A stretch of 31,634 bases of DNA from contig DBMH01000130.1 of assembly GCA_002297645.1 (NCBI GenBank), positions 1 to 31,634 of the forward strand, in the 5' to 3' direction. Below, piece after piece: positions 1 to 8,815 of the stretch (positions are counted from its first letter, which is position 1; every line of letters begins with the position of its first letter). Source of the DNA: Rhodanobacteraceae bacterium UBA703 (lineage in GTDB: Bacteria > Pseudomonadota > Gammaproteobacteria > Xanthomonadales > Rhodanobacteraceae). The position numbers were made by a program, and so were the translations under genes. Below the pieces are notes generated by a model. The model worked only from the letters and a program-made list of their open reading frames with translations. It did no database searches and was not told where the DNA came from.

Positions 1-536
1 AGGCGCTCGCCGGGCTCGGCTTTCGCTTCGAGTCTCGCGTCGCCGTTCGGAGCGGTGACGGCTAGCACCAGTGGTGGGCCACCGGCGTCCAGCCAGCGCT
101 GCAGCAGCCGCGCGAGATCGGATACCGCACGGGATTCGTGCGAACTCGCGAACAGGAAACCGTCGCCGTCGACGCCGTACCAACCGGAAATCGGACCGGC
201 GTATTCGGCCGCCGTCGGCTCCGGCACCGACCAGCGCGCCAGTGTTTTCCGCTCGCCGATACCGCCCGGCCCCTCGAACTCGTCGAGCGGGAATTCTCCG
301 ACGGATTCCGCCTTCGGCAGGATCACGGCGACTTGCAGCGCCCCGCCCTTCCCGATCGAGCAGCTGAATTCGAACGTCGCATCCATGGGCGCCGCCGCGC
401 CGGCGTGCGCCTGCGCCGGAATGCGCAGCGAACGGTATCCCGTGCCGGCCTTCGACGGTTCTTTCGCGATCGCGCACGACAGGCACGCCAACACGGCGAG
501 CGGCAGGCAACGATACCGTCGCCGCCCGCTTCGCAC
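1..536 (-). CDS. Secreted protein of unknown function, C-terminus cut by window edge
   Basis: The minus-strand frame is open from a GTG at 536 to the window edge, giving about 178 residues without a stop. It starts with an Arg-rich stretch and a short hydrophobic run (LPLAVLACLSCA) that looks like a signal peptide, possibly with a lipobox at the second Cys. The mature part is hydrophilic with no motif I recognise. It has beta-strand-like stretches and a segment mentioning DGDGFLFASS near residue 130. The start is uncertain: TTG at 560 is in frame and overlaps the upstream stop, but GTG 536 leaves a more normal signal sequence. It lies 20 bp after the MgtC-family gene on the same strand and may be co-transcribed with it. 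The family is unknown. That it is real rests on the uninterrupted frame, the export signal and the lack of any better frame on either strand. Confidence 0.6.
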   Translation of the reverse strand, partial: MRSGRRRYRCLPLAVLACLSCAIAKEPSKAGTGYRSLRIPAQAHAGAAAPMDATFEFSCSIGKGGALQVAVILPKAESVGEFPLDEFEGPGGIGERKTLARWSVPEPTAAEYAGPISGWYGVDGDGFLFASSHESRAVSDLARLLQRWLDAGGPPLVLAVTAPNGDARLEAKAEPGER

Positions 537-556
537 TTCGCCGTCGAGCCCGTGCG

Positions 557-1036
557 TCAAGTCGAAGAGCTCGGCGGCGATTCATCGTCCGGCGTCGACC
601 AGCGACGATGGAGGGCGCGCTCGACGCGGCCACCGAACAGCAGCACGACCGCGCCGAGGACGAAGGCGATGCCCAGCGGAATCCAGGCGCCCAGGCCACA
701 GGCCACGCCGAGCAGGGCCGTGACCCAGATCGTCGCCGCGGTGGTCAGGCCCCTGATGTGCTGCTTGTCCGGACTGCGCAGGATCACGCCGGCGCCGAGG
801 AACCCGATACCCGTCAGCACGCCCTGCACGATGCGACTGACCGCATCGTAGCGATGCGACTCGTCGGCGGACGGCGGCAGGATCACGACGATCATCAGGG
901 CCGTGCCGAGGCTGACCAGGGCATGCGTGCGCACGCCGGCCGGCTTGTGGTGCAGATCGCGATTGAGGCCGATCAGGCCGCCGACGAGCACGGAGGCCGC
1001 AAGTCGCATCGAGATCGCCAGCAGGTCGCCTTCCAC
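557..1036 (-). CDS. MgtC/SapB family inner-membrane protein
   Basis: This 159-residue protein has the MgtC/SapB layout of four to five closely packed transmembrane helices. It carries the family's hallmark stretches: GGLIGLNRDL near residues 19-28, KPAGVRTHALVSLG just after, and GIGFLGAGVI followed by RGLTTAATIWVTA in the second half. MgtC itself is linked to virulence and low-magnesium survival in Salmonella. Most family members in free-living bacteria have no defined role, and the long C-terminal domain of Salmonella MgtC is absent here. The start is a GTG at 1036 preceded by GGAG; an internal ATG at 1009 would remove part of the first helix. The family call is firm, the function is not. 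Confidence 0.9.
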   Translation of the reverse strand: MEGDLLAISMRLAASVLVGGLIGLNRDLHHKPAGVRTHALVSLGTALMIVVILPPSADESHRYDAVSRIVQGVLTGIGFLGAGVILRSPDKQHIRGLTTAATIWVTALLGVACGLGAWIPLGIAFVLGAVVLLFGGRVERALHRRWSTPDDESPPSSST

Positions 1037-1141
1037 GCACGCGTCTCCGTCGGTCCCGCGCAGTCTGGCGCAGGCGACGGCATCGCGGCAATGGGTATGT
1101 CCGTACCGGGAGCGAAGGCGGACGCGACGGCGGCGCCGGCG

Positions 1142-2404
1142 CTATCCGGTGCTGAGGGCGGCCTGCAGGATTCGCCGGAACCCCTTCGGTTCGCTGCGTC
1201 CGATCGTCACTTCGGGGGTGGCGTGCCAGTCGGCGCATTGCCGGATCGCCGCGGCCAGCGCGGACGCCAATGCCTCATCCGCCGCGACACCCTCCTCGAG
1301 ATACAGCGCCTTCACTTCGAACAGGCCGTCGGCGCGATGCGCCTTCGCATCCAGTCGGCCGACCAGGCGCCCGCGATGCAGGATCGGCAGCACGTAATAG
1401 CCCCAGCGCCGCTTCGGCGCCGGCGTGTAGCACTCGATGCGGTAGTCGAAGCCGAACAGCGTCGCGGCGCGTTCGCGGTCCCATACGACCGGATCGAAAG
1501 GCGACAGCAGGCTCGTGTGCGTCGCGCGCAGACGGCCGGCCGCGGCCTGCGCCAGCGCTTCGCGGTGATCCCGATGCACGTAGGCCGGCGCGCCCCAGCC
1601 GGCGACCTCGATGCGCAGCAGGTCGCCGGAATCGACGAAGCCGTCCAGGTCCGCGTCCTTGAGCTTGCGCCCGCTGCGGAAGTAGTCGTTGATCCAGCGC
1701 GCCTGCGCGACGCCGAGGGCCTTCACCGCTCCGAGCGCGAATTCGCGCTGCAGGCGCTCGTCGGCCACCGCCTCCTCGCGAGCGGGATGGCCGTTCGCGC
1801 GGGCGGCTTCGAGCACGCGCTCGCGCAGGTCGTAGACGCGCTGGAAGTTCTCGCGCCGGGCGATCATCAGTTCGCCGAGCGCGAACAAGGCTTCGAGCCA
1901 GCGTTTCTCGCTTTTCCAACCCCACCAGCCGCCGCTTCCGGCGCCGTCGCTGCGCTCGAAGTCGGCGGCGCGCACCGGGCCGCGCTCGCGCACGAGGGCC
2001 AGCAGCGACTCCATCGCCTCGGCCTGTTCGCGGTGCATGCGCCGTGCGTGCTTCATCGACCAGTGCCCGTCGCGCCCCTGCATGTGGTGCCGATGCAGGG
2101 CGTAGTCGACGGAGGGCGCGAAGCAGGCCTCGTGCGCCCAGCATTCGAAGATCGCGCCTTCGGCGAGCAGGTCGTCCAGCCATCGCGTCGCGTAGCTGCC
2201 GAGGCGTGAAAACAGCACCAGGTACGGACTGCGCGCGACGACGTGGATCGTGTCGATCTGCAGCACGCGCATGCGCGCGATCGCACCGAGCACGTCGGCC
2301 CTGCGGGCGCGCCGGCGCGGGCGCGCGAGCATCCCCTGCGCCGAGAGGTGCAGGTTGCGCGCCTGCTGCAGGCCGACGTGGATCGGTGCGGTCACGGCCG
2401 TCAT
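1142..2404 (-). CDS. Winged-helix DNA glycosylase-like protein, YcaQ/AlkX (HTH_42) family
   Basis: This 420-residue protein belongs to the HTH_42 superfamily, which includes AlkZ and E. coli YcaQ/AlkX, glycosylases that unhook interstrand crosslinks or excise bulky alkylated bases. The Gln-x-Asp motif typical of the YcaQ branch is at residues 49-51 (LQIDTI), followed by HVVARSPYLVLFSR. Further family features are the aromatic WAHEACF stretch, a Trp-rich GGWWGWKSEKRWLE segment, and LLSPFDPVVWDRER with a C-terminal KRRWGYYVLPIL region. The ATG at 2404 overlaps the stop of the upstream M61 peptidase gene (shared TCAT on the plus strand), implying translational coupling. The same frame stays open far upstream to 4351, but that part is only the shadow of the peptidase gene. 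Substrate specificity is inferred from the QID motif alone. Confidence 0.85.
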   Translation of the reverse strand: MTAVTAPIHVGLQQARNLHLSAQGMLARPRRRARRADVLGAIARMRVLQIDTIHVVARSPYLVLFSRLGSYATRWLDDLLAEGAIFECWAHEACFAPSVDYALHRHHMQGRDGHWSMKHARRMHREQAEAMESLLALVRERGPVRAADFERSDGAGSGGWWGWKSEKRWLEALFALGELMIARRENFQRVYDLRERVLEAARANGHPAREEAVADERLQREFALGAVKALGVAQARWINDYFRSGRKLKDADLDGFVDSGDLLRIEVAGWGAPAYVHRDHREALAQAAAGRLRATHTSLLSPFDPVVWDRERAATLFGFDYRIECYTPAPKRRWGYYVLPILHRGRLVGRLDAKAHRADGLFEVKALYLEEGVAADEALASALAAAIRQCADWHATPEVTIGRSEPKGFRRILQAALSTG

Positions 2405-4311
2405 TTCCTCGGCGAAAGGATCGCGCCGAGGCGATCCGGCATGCCGACGATACGCTCGAGATGCGGATAGCGCAGGCCGCCGGCGTAGTCGAGGCGCATC
2501 GTGCGGTATTCGTCGCCGCTCTTGACCAGCAGTTCGAGCGGCCTGCCGTCCTTCGTCGCGGCGACGCCGTCCTTCAGGCGCTCCGGCGTGAACTCGCGTC
2601 CGTTGACGGCGACCAGGCTGCCGTTCGGTGCGATGCCTGCCTTGAACGCCGGGCTGTCCCACAACACGTCCGCAATCGCGCCGTTCGTGCCGACCGTGAG
2701 GCCGATCGAGGTCGACAGGCCGATCGACTTGCGGCCTGCCTCGGCCTGCTTCTGGAACTCGCTCGGCTTGTCCGTGTAGACGAGCTTCCAGCCGGATGCA
2801 GTGAGGCCGTCGAGCGGCGGCGCGTCGGCGTCCACGCGCTCGCGCAGGAACTTCGCCCACTCGTAGGGAGCGACGCCGTTCAGCGCGGCGACGACGTCTT
2901 CGAAGACGTAGGGCTTGACGTTCCAGGTGCCGTCGTCGACGCCGAAGAACGCACGCGCGAAATCGTCGAGCGAGCGCTTGTCGCGCGTCAGCTCGCGCAG
3001 CTTCGCGTCCACCGCCAGCCAGACCAGCTGGCCGGCGCGGTAGTACTCCTCGCTCATCTGGTAGTTGCGGTACGGCAGCGGGCGCCGATTGGCGATGACG
3101 GGGTCGTTGGTCGTGTCCTGGATGTTGCGCCAGGCGAAACCCGGGCGGTCGTCGGCGTAGGTGGACGCGACCAGGGCGAGGTTGTCGCGCGCCTGTTCCG
3201 GCGTCACCAGTCCCGAGCGCGCGGCGAGCACGTTGCCCCAGTACTGCGTCTGGCCCTCGTAGACCCAGAGCAGCGAGCCTTGCATCGGCACGTTGAAGTT
3301 CGGCGTGGCGAGGTCGGCCGGACGGCGGAACTTGCCGTTCCACGAGTGCGTGTATTCGTGCGCGAGCAGATCGCGCCCGAACGCGTTCTTGTCCCATTCG
3401 GTGAAGTAGCCCGGCGTGCGCGTGTTCTCGCTCGACCGCTGGTGCTCGAGACCGATGCCGCCGAGCCGGCCGGTCAGCCCGAACAGGAATTCGTAGCGGT
3501 CGTAGTGCTGCGAGGCGAACAGCTTGCCGGCCTGCTGGACGAGGCGCTTGTGCGCCTCGATCTGCTCCGGCTTGGCATCGAGATTCTTCGCTTCGTCGGC
3601 GAAGACGTTGAGGTGCACGGGCGCCGGAGAACCGCCGAGGTCGATGCGCCTGTAGTGGAGTCCGGCGAACATCGGCGAATCCACCAGCACCTCGAAGCTG
3701 ACCGGCTTGAACGCGACCCTGCCGTCCGCGCCCGTGCCGTTGCCGACGCCCTCGCTGCGTTCGAGCGCGGTCCCGAACTGCCAGCCCTGCGGCAGCTTCA
3801 CGCTCGGCGCCACGGTGATGCGGCTGGAATAGTGGCCGGCCGGATACAGGGCCACGGTGTTCCACTGCAGGTTGAGCATCTCCGGCGTCATGACGACACG
3901 GCCCTGCGCCGGGTCCTGCGGCGAGAGGAAATCGAACTCGACCGACAGCGTGGACGCGCCGTCCGGCACGTCGACGTGGAAAGCGTAGACCTGCACCGGA
4001 TCGCGCTTCCACGCGATCGGCCGGCCGTTGGCGCGGATCACGAGGCCGGCCAGCTTGTCGAGCGGGCCGCGCGGCGCATGACCGCCGGGAACCCATTGCG
4101 GATACAGCAGCGTCAGCGGACCGGGACCGACCGGTATCTCCTCGCGCACGCGGAAGATGCGGCGACCGATGTCGGTCGCATCGACCTCCAGGCGCAACGT
4201 GCCCGGATACGCCACGTCGACCGGAGCCGGAATCGCATATCCGCTGCCATCCTGCGCGACGGCCGTGCCCATCGACGCCGCCGCCATCCAGATCCACCAT
4301 CGTGTCGCCAT
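2401..4311 (-). CDS. Exported M61-family glycyl aminopeptidase with PDZ domain
   Basis: This 636-residue protein starts with a signal peptide ending near Ala-Val-Ala-Gln at about residue 20. It has an N-terminal beta-sandwich region and a gluzincin-type catalytic core with HEYTH at residues 318-322 and the third zinc ligand Glu352 in VYEGQTQYW. A PDZ domain lies near the C-terminus (IGLTVGTNGAIADVLWDSPA, followed by GxLVAVNG). This is the full M61 architecture. The family prefers substrates with N-terminal glycine or alanine and acts in the periplasm or outside the cell. The start at 4311 is preceded by AGGAGGGG. Its last bases overlap the start of the YcaQ-like gene. The functional link to that DNA-repair gene is unclear and may only be positional. 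Confidence 0.93.
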   Translation of the reverse strand: MATRWWIWMAAASMGTAVAQDGSGYAIPAPVDVAYPGTLRLEVDATDIGRRIFRVREEIPVGPGPLTLLYPQWVPGGHAPRGPLDKLAGLVIRANGRPIAWKRDPVQVYAFHVDVPDGASTLSVEFDFLSPQDPAQGRVVMTPEMLNLQWNTVALYPAGHYSSRITVAPSVKLPQGWQFGTALERSEGVGNGTGADGRVAFKPVSFEVLVDSPMFAGLHYRRIDLGGSPAPVHLNVFADEAKNLDAKPEQIEAHKRLVQQAGKLFASQHYDRYEFLFGLTGRLGGIGLEHQRSSENTRTPGYFTEWDKNAFGRDLLAHEYTHSWNGKFRRPADLATPNFNVPMQGSLLWVYEGQTQYWGNVLAARSGLVTPEQARDNLALVASTYADDRPGFAWRNIQDTTNDPVIANRRPLPYRNYQMSEEYYRAGQLVWLAVDAKLRELTRDKRSLDDFARAFFGVDDGTWNVKPYVFEDVVAALNGVAPYEWAKFLRERVDADAPPLDGLTASGWKLVYTDKPSEFQKQAEAGRKSIGLSTSIGLTVGTNGAIADVLWDSPAFKAGIAPNGSLVAVNGREFTPERLKDGVAATKDGRPLELLVKSGDEYRTMRLDYAGGLRYPHLERIVGMPDRLGAILSPRK

Positions 4312-4387
4312 TGCCCCTCCTGCTTGCGGACGCGTCGCCTCGACGCATCACCTCGCGTTTGAATTACGAAAACCGTCGTCCTACCAT

Positions 4388-4404
4388 CCCCGCACGAAAC
4401 GGGG
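4388..4404. other. Small hairpin in a divergent promoter region
   Basis: Between the divergently transcribed peptidase and beta-propeller genes (4312-4493), CCCCG and CGGGG form a 5-bp stem around a 7-nt loop. Both promoters must lie in this 182-bp gap. I could not assign convincing -35 and -10 boxes to either. Confidence 0.25.
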
Positions 4405-4493
4405 CACGGAAACCGACTGGGGGGATTGCCTCGCGTCGGCACCGGGAACGCGGCGCGACATTCGATGTTCGCACAGTCGGGGGAGATGCACGC

Positions 4494-7193
4494 ATGACGA
4501 AGGTAGTGATGGTCGGCGTCCTGTCGATCGGGTTCGCCCTGGGCGCCGCGGTGGTCCTGTGGCAGCGCTCTTCTCCGGATTCGCCTGCGGCGACCGGCGG
4601 CAAGAAGCGGGTCGTGCTGTCTCCGGCTGCGGCCGGAAGCGGCTACTGGAACTGGCGCGCGACCTACCCGACCGGGCATTTCAGCTCGCGCTGGTACGTC
4701 GATGCGCTGCGCCAGCACGAGCGCCTCGGGCGGGGACGACCGGGTTCCGGATCGCGTGCCGATGCCGCGCCGACCGGCGTGCTGGATCCCGGCCGGGTCA
4801 CTTCGCTCGGCCCGGCGACGCTGGATGCCGGCGACATCTACCACTTCGGCCTCGTCGGCGGCCGCGTGAACACGATCGTCACGCATCCCACCCGGCACGA
4901 CGTCGCCTGGTTCGGCTCCGACGGCGGCGGCGTCTGGAAGACGACGAACTGCTGCAGCGCCGCCACGACCTGGGCGCCGAAGACCGATTCGCCGGCGCTC
5001 GCGAACATCGCGATCGGCTGGCTGACGCTCGATCCGAACGATCCCGACGTGATCTACGCCGGCACCGGCGATTTCCGCCGCAACCGTCCCTTCACGTTCG
5101 GCGCCGGCGGCCTGCTGAAGAGCGCGGACGGCGGCGAGACCTGGGAGGTGCTCGGCGAGGACGTGTTCAACCCGGTCTACGACCAGCCGGCGGGCGAGTT
5201 CCCGCAGTACCGGGCGATCAGTTCGGTCGTGGTCGATCGCCGCCAGTCCTCCCGGATCGCGGTCGGCACCAACCAGGGGCTCTACGTCAGCCAGGACGGC
5301 GGCGCGAACTGGACCGGCCCCTGCTACACCAATGCGCATTCGACGCAGCGCCAGGACGTGACCAGCCTCGTGGCGATCGACACCGGCACGGGCACCGACC
5401 TCATCGCCGCGGTCGGCTCGATCGGCCGCTACTCCGGCGTGCGCTACGACCTGACCGAGAACGGTGCCAACGGCCTCTATCGCGCGTCGATGCCTGCTAG
5501 CGGCTGCCCGGCCTCGTGGACGCTGGTCTCGCGCCCGGACAATGGCTGGCCGGCCGGGACCGGCAGCGGAATCCCGTTCACGCAGGCCGGCGGCAACAAG
5601 CTTCGCCGTCTGGACATCGCCCTCGCGCCGAACGATCCGCAGACGATCTACGTGCAGGCGATGCGCCTCGGCGTGTGGCGCTCGACCGACGGCGGCGGGA
5701 GCTGGACCAACGTCGCCGAACCGCCGGCGGATTTCGCCGACGGCTGCGTCGAGGACCCGTACGGCGCCGGCTACATGTTCGAGGACTACAATGCCGGCCT
5801 GCTGGTCAGCCCGTCCTCGGCGCAGACGCTCTTCCTCAGCTCGACCGACGTCTGGCGCTCGACCAACGGCGGCGACACGTTCCGGAACCTGACCTGCGGC
5901 TACGGCGAGATCGCGCCGGGACAGCCGGGCAACGTGCACGTCGACAACCATGCGCGCGCTTTCGTCGGCGGCGACCCGAACCGGCTGCTGGTCGGCAACG
6001 ACGGCGGCATCTACTACAGCGCGGACGCGCTGGCGCCGCAGCCGCACTTCGTCGCGATGAACCAGGGCACCAGCACGATCGAGTTCTATTCCGGCGACAT
6101 CAGCGCGCGTTTCAACGACCCGGCCACGACGTCGCGGGCCGTCGTCGGCGGCGCGCAGGACCAGGGAGGCGCCACGCATACCTGGGGCGGCGGAGCCGCT
6201 CCGGGGCCTTCTGTCTGGACGCTGCGATTCGGCGGCGACGGCACCTACAACAAGATCGAGCCCGTGCTGGGCCAGCGCTGGTACTACGCCGCCAACGGCG
6301 GCTACGTGATGGCCAGCACGACCGGCCCCGGCGTCGAACCGGACCAGATGGTCTCGCCCTTCGACGAGAAGACCTACGAGCTGTGGCAAGGCGACCGCAC
6401 CGGCTTCCTGATGCATCTCGACCTCTACAAGTTCGGCGATGCCGCCACCTGCCCGCCGTCGAGCGGATGCCAACGCATGCTCGCCGGCACGTATCGTGTC
6501 TGGGAGTCGCTCAGCGGCGGCCTGCCGAACACGTCCTGGTACGTGAACAGCCCGGACCTGACCAAGAACCTGCCGGAGGACTTCTACGACCTGTCGATCA
6601 TCAACAAGGTGCGCTACGCCTACTCCGATCCCACGCGTGCGGTCGTGGGCACCAACGACGGCAACGTCTGGGCCGGCTTCGGGCTCGGGGCGGGAACGGC
6701 GGAGTCGGCGGCCTGGATCGACCTCACCGGCGGCAATGCCGTGCTCCCGAACCGTCCGGTGATGGACGTGACGGTCGATCCGGCACGGCCGCTGGTCGCG
6801 TATGCGGCGCTCGCCGGTTTCGACCAGAACACACCGGCGACGCCGGGGCACGTCTACCGGGTCGAGTGCGCGGCGAACTGCGCCGGCTTCGCCTGGAGCG
6901 ACCGCAGCGGCAATCTGCCGAACATTCCGGTCAATGCCCTGCTGATCAATCCCAACCGGCCCTCGCAGGCGTTCGCCGGCACCGACTGGGGCCTGTACTA
7001 CACCGACGACATCGAAGCCGCCGCACCGGTCTGGAACCGTTTCGACGCCGGGTTGCCGTCGGCGATGATCTGGGACCTCGTGATCGACCGCGGCGCGACC
7101 ACGCTGGCGATCTTCACCCGTTCGCGCGGCGCCTATGTCTGGCCGCTGCCGCAAGGCGACCGGATCTTCCGCGACGGCTTCGACGGCGGTTGA
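4494..7193 (+). CDS. Secreted Asp-box/BNR (sortilin/VPS10-like) beta-propeller protein with IFRDGFDGG tail
   Basis: This 899-residue protein has an N-terminal hydrophobic segment (about residues 3-24), serving as a signal or membrane anchor. Repeated Asp-box motifs follow along the chain: SDGGGVWKTT, SADGGETW, SQDGGANW, STDGGGSW and STNGGDTF. Between them are the IYAGTGD and VGTNxGLY strands typical of sialidase- and VPS10-type propellers. Proteins of this kind may be glycoside hydrolases or adhesion proteins. I see no catalytic signature that decides between these, so no reaction is assigned. It ends in GDRIFRDGFDGG, a short tail I associate with many exported proteins of Lysobacterales. The ATG at 4494 is chosen because GGGGGAG precedes it and the hydrophobic segment follows at once; the frame is open upstream to 4302 but without a plausible start signal. 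An inverted-repeat element begins 14 bp after the stop. Confidence 0.85.
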   Translation: MTKVVMVGVLSIGFALGAAVVLWQRSSPDSPAATGGKKRVVLSPAAAGSGYWNWRATYPTGHFSSRWYVDALRQHERLGRGRPGSGSRADAAPTGVLDPGRVTSLGPATLDAGDIYHFGLVGGRVNTIVTHPTRHDVAWFGSDGGGVWKTTNCCSAATTWAPKTDSPALANIAIGWLTLDPNDPDVIYAGTGDFRRNRPFTFGAGGLLKSADGGETWEVLGEDVFNPVYDQPAGEFPQYRAISSVVVDRRQSSRIAVGTNQGLYVSQDGGANWTGPCYTNAHSTQRQDVTSLVAIDTGTGTDLIAAVGSIGRYSGVRYDLTENGANGLYRASMPASGCPASWTLVSRPDNGWPAGTGSGIPFTQAGGNKLRRLDIALAPNDPQTIYVQAMRLGVWRSTDGGGSWTNVAEPPADFADGCVEDPYGAGYMFEDYNAGLLVSPSSAQTLFLSSTDVWRSTNGGDTFRNLTCGYGEIAPGQPGNVHVDNHARAFVGGDPNRLLVGNDGGIYYSADALAPQPHFVAMNQGTSTIEFYSGDISARFNDPATTSRAVVGGAQDQGGATHTWGGGAAPGPSVWTLRFGGDGTYNKIEPVLGQRWYYAANGGYVMASTTGPGVEPDQMVSPFDEKTYELWQGDRTGFLMHLDLYKFGDAATCPPSSGCQRMLAGTYRVWESLSGGLPNTSWYVNSPDLTKNLPEDFYDLSIINKVRYAYSDPTRAVVGTNDGNVWAGFGLGAGTAESAAWIDLTGGNAVLPNRPVMDVTVDPARPLVAYAALAGFDQNTPATPGHVYRVECAANCAGFAWSDRSGNLPNIPVNALLINPNRPSQAFAGTDWGLYYTDDIEAAAPVWNRFDAGLPSAMIWDLVIDRGATTLAIFTRSRGAYVWPLPQGDRIFRDGFDGG

Positions 7194-7207
7194 CGCGGCG
7201 ATACCTA

Positions 7208-7473
7208 GGGTCTGTCATCCATCCCTGAGCCGGTCACGTTGCTCCACAGAAGTCGTCAGGTGGAAGTGCGACGCGCAGCGACAGGCTGGCTGCCTGTTCA
7301 AGCGGCGTGCTGCCGCATGGCGGCTTCTGCGGAGCAACCTGGAGGGCCGGGCCGGTTTGTCTGCATGACTTCGTCATCGTTCAGTCGTGGATCGACATCC
7401 ACTCCTTCACTCTTCCTCGTCCTGCGAACAAACCGGCTCCGGCGCGGCCGGCTCAGGGATGGATGACAGACCC
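7208..7473. repeat. 266-bp element bounded by a perfect 26-bp inverted repeat (MITE-like)
   Basis: The segment at 7208-7233 is the exact reverse complement of 7448-7473, so 26 of 26 bases pair. Inside it are further nested inverted repeats. GTTGCTCCACAGAAG near 7239 pairs with CTTCTGCGGAGCAAC near 7324 (14 of 15), CCGGTTTGT near 7353 pairs with ACAAACCGG near 7428, and ATGACTTCGTCAT is a local palindrome. No convincing coding frame fills it. It occupies most of the 365-bp gap between the beta-propeller gene and the PHB depolymerase gene. I saw no clear target-site duplication. It could be a non-autonomous transposon-like repeat, a BIME-like intergenic element or a structured RNA. One window cannot show whether it is repeated in the genome. 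Confidence 0.7.
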
Positions 7474-7558
7474 TGGACCAATGGCCAACTTCCCGCCTAT
7501 CCCGCAAGCGGCCGCCATGCCCTAGAATCGCCTGTCGCAGTGCAACAGGAACTCGTGG

Positions 7559-8806
7559 ATGCTGTACCACCTGCATGAAGTCAACCGCGCCCTGCTCAAC
7601 CCCTGGGTGACGTGGTCGGGCGCGGCCGCGAATGCGCTCACCGCACCGGAGAACTGGCTGTCCAAGCTGCCGGGCGTTGACCGCCTCGCCGCCGGCTACG
7701 AGCTGTTCTACCGGCTCGGCAAGGACTACGAGAAGCCGGCCTTCGGCATCACCGAGGTCGAGGCGCACGGCCGCGAGGCAGCCGTCATCGAGGAGCGGCT
7801 GGTCGAACTGCCGTTCTGCCGCCTGCTGCACTTCAAGCGCACCAGCGACGACCCCGCCGCCCTGAAGAAGCTGCGCGAGGATCCGACGGTTCTCGTCGTC
7901 GCGCCGCTGTCCGGGCATCACGCCACCCTGCTGCGCGACACCGTGCGCACCCTGCTGCGCGATCACGACGTCTGCATCACGGACTGGATCGACGCGCGCA
8001 TGATCCCGGTGGACCAGGGCGCGTTCGGGCTGGACGACTACGTCGCCTACGTGCGCCGCTTCATCCAGCACCTCGGCGCCGAGAAGCTGCACGTGATGTC
8101 GGTGTGCCAGCCGACCGTGCCGGTGCTCGGCGCGATCTCGCTGATGGCCGCGGCCGGCGAGACGACGCCGCTGACGATGACGATGATGGGCGGCCCGATC
8201 GACGCCCGCAGGCATCCGACCCAGGTCAACGACCTCGCCACGACCAAGCCGTTCTCGTGGTTCGAGACCAGCGTGGTCTTCGACGTGCCGCCGAACTACC
8301 CGGGCAAGGGCCGCAAGGTCTATCCGGGTTTCCTGCAGCACGCCGGCTTCGTCGCGATGAATCCGAGCCGCCACTTCTCGGCGCACTGGGACTATTACAT
8401 GAACCTCCTGCGCGGCGACCTCGACGACGCCGCCGCGCATCGCCGCTTCTACGACGAATACAACGCCGTGCTCGACCTGCCGGCCGAGTTCTATCTCGAC
8501 ACCATCCGCACCGTGTTCCAGGAGTTCTCGCTACCGCGCGGCACCTGGGTCGTGGGCGGCGAGCGCGTCGCGCCGAAGGCGATCTCGCGCACGGCGCTGC
8601 TGACGATCGAAGGCCAGCTCGACGACATTTCCGGCCTCGGCCAGACCAAAGCCGCGCACGACCTGTGCTCCGGCATCGCGGCGGAACGACGCCAGCACAT
8701 CGAAGTCGAGGGTGCCGGCCACTACGGCATCTTCAGTGGCCGTCGCTGGCGCAACGTCGTGTACCCGGATGTGCGGGACTTCATCCGTCGCTTCCACGCC
8801 GCGTGA
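7559..8806 (+). CDS. phaZ: Intracellular polyhydroxybutyrate depolymerase
   Basis: This 415-residue protein matches the intracellular PHB depolymerase family typified by Ralstonia eutropha PhaZ1, alpha/beta-hydrolases that mobilise amorphous PHB granules in the cytoplasm. The nucleophile is a cysteine in VMSVCQPTVP at residue 183, with Asp355 in QLDDISG and His388 in GAGHYGIFSG. These three positions match the catalytic triad I recall for the Ralstonia enzyme, residue for residue. There is no signal peptide, as expected for the intracellular type. The ATG at 7559 follows CAGGA. No PHA synthase or phasin gene is in the window, so the polymer pathway must be encoded elsewhere if it is complete. 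The gene ends against a convergent DoxX gene with a hairpin between them. Confidence 0.93.
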   Translation: MLYHLHEVNRALLNPWVTWSGAAANALTAPENWLSKLPGVDRLAAGYELFYRLGKDYEKPAFGITEVEAHGREAAVIEERLVELPFCRLLHFKRTSDDPAALKKLREDPTVLVVAPLSGHHATLLRDTVRTLLRDHDVCITDWIDARMIPVDQGAFGLDDYVAYVRRFIQHLGAEKLHVMSVCQPTVPVLGAISLMAAAGETTPLTMTMMGGPIDARRHPTQVNDLATTKPFSWFETSVVFDVPPNYPGKGRKVYPGFLQHAGFVAMNPSRHFSAHWDYYMNLLRGDLDDAAAHRRFYDEYNAVLDLPAEFYLDTIRTVFQEFSLPRGTWVVGGERVAPKAISRTALLTIEGQLDDISGLGQTKAAHDLCSGIAAERRQHIEVEGAGHYGIFSGRRWRNVVYPDVRDFIRRFHAA

Positions 8807-8815
8807 GGACGCCGG

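Noticed and set aside
608..2209. A 533-codon plus-strand open frame across the MgtC and YcaQ-like genes
   Set aside because: It is antisense to two well-supported genes, Arg/Ala/Gly-rich, and resembles no protein. In such G+C-rich DNA long antisense frames are expected.
2405..4351. Upstream extension of the YcaQ-like frame to more than 1,000 codons
   Set aside because: The extension is low-complexity and overlaps the M61 gene in another frame; the ATG at 2404 with the ATGA overlap is the natural start.
4113..7154. A 1,013-codon minus-strand frame opposite the beta-propeller gene
   Set aside because: The plus-strand protein has clear Asp-box repeats; the antisense product is a repetitive Val/Arg/Ala/Gly sequence typical of shadow frames.
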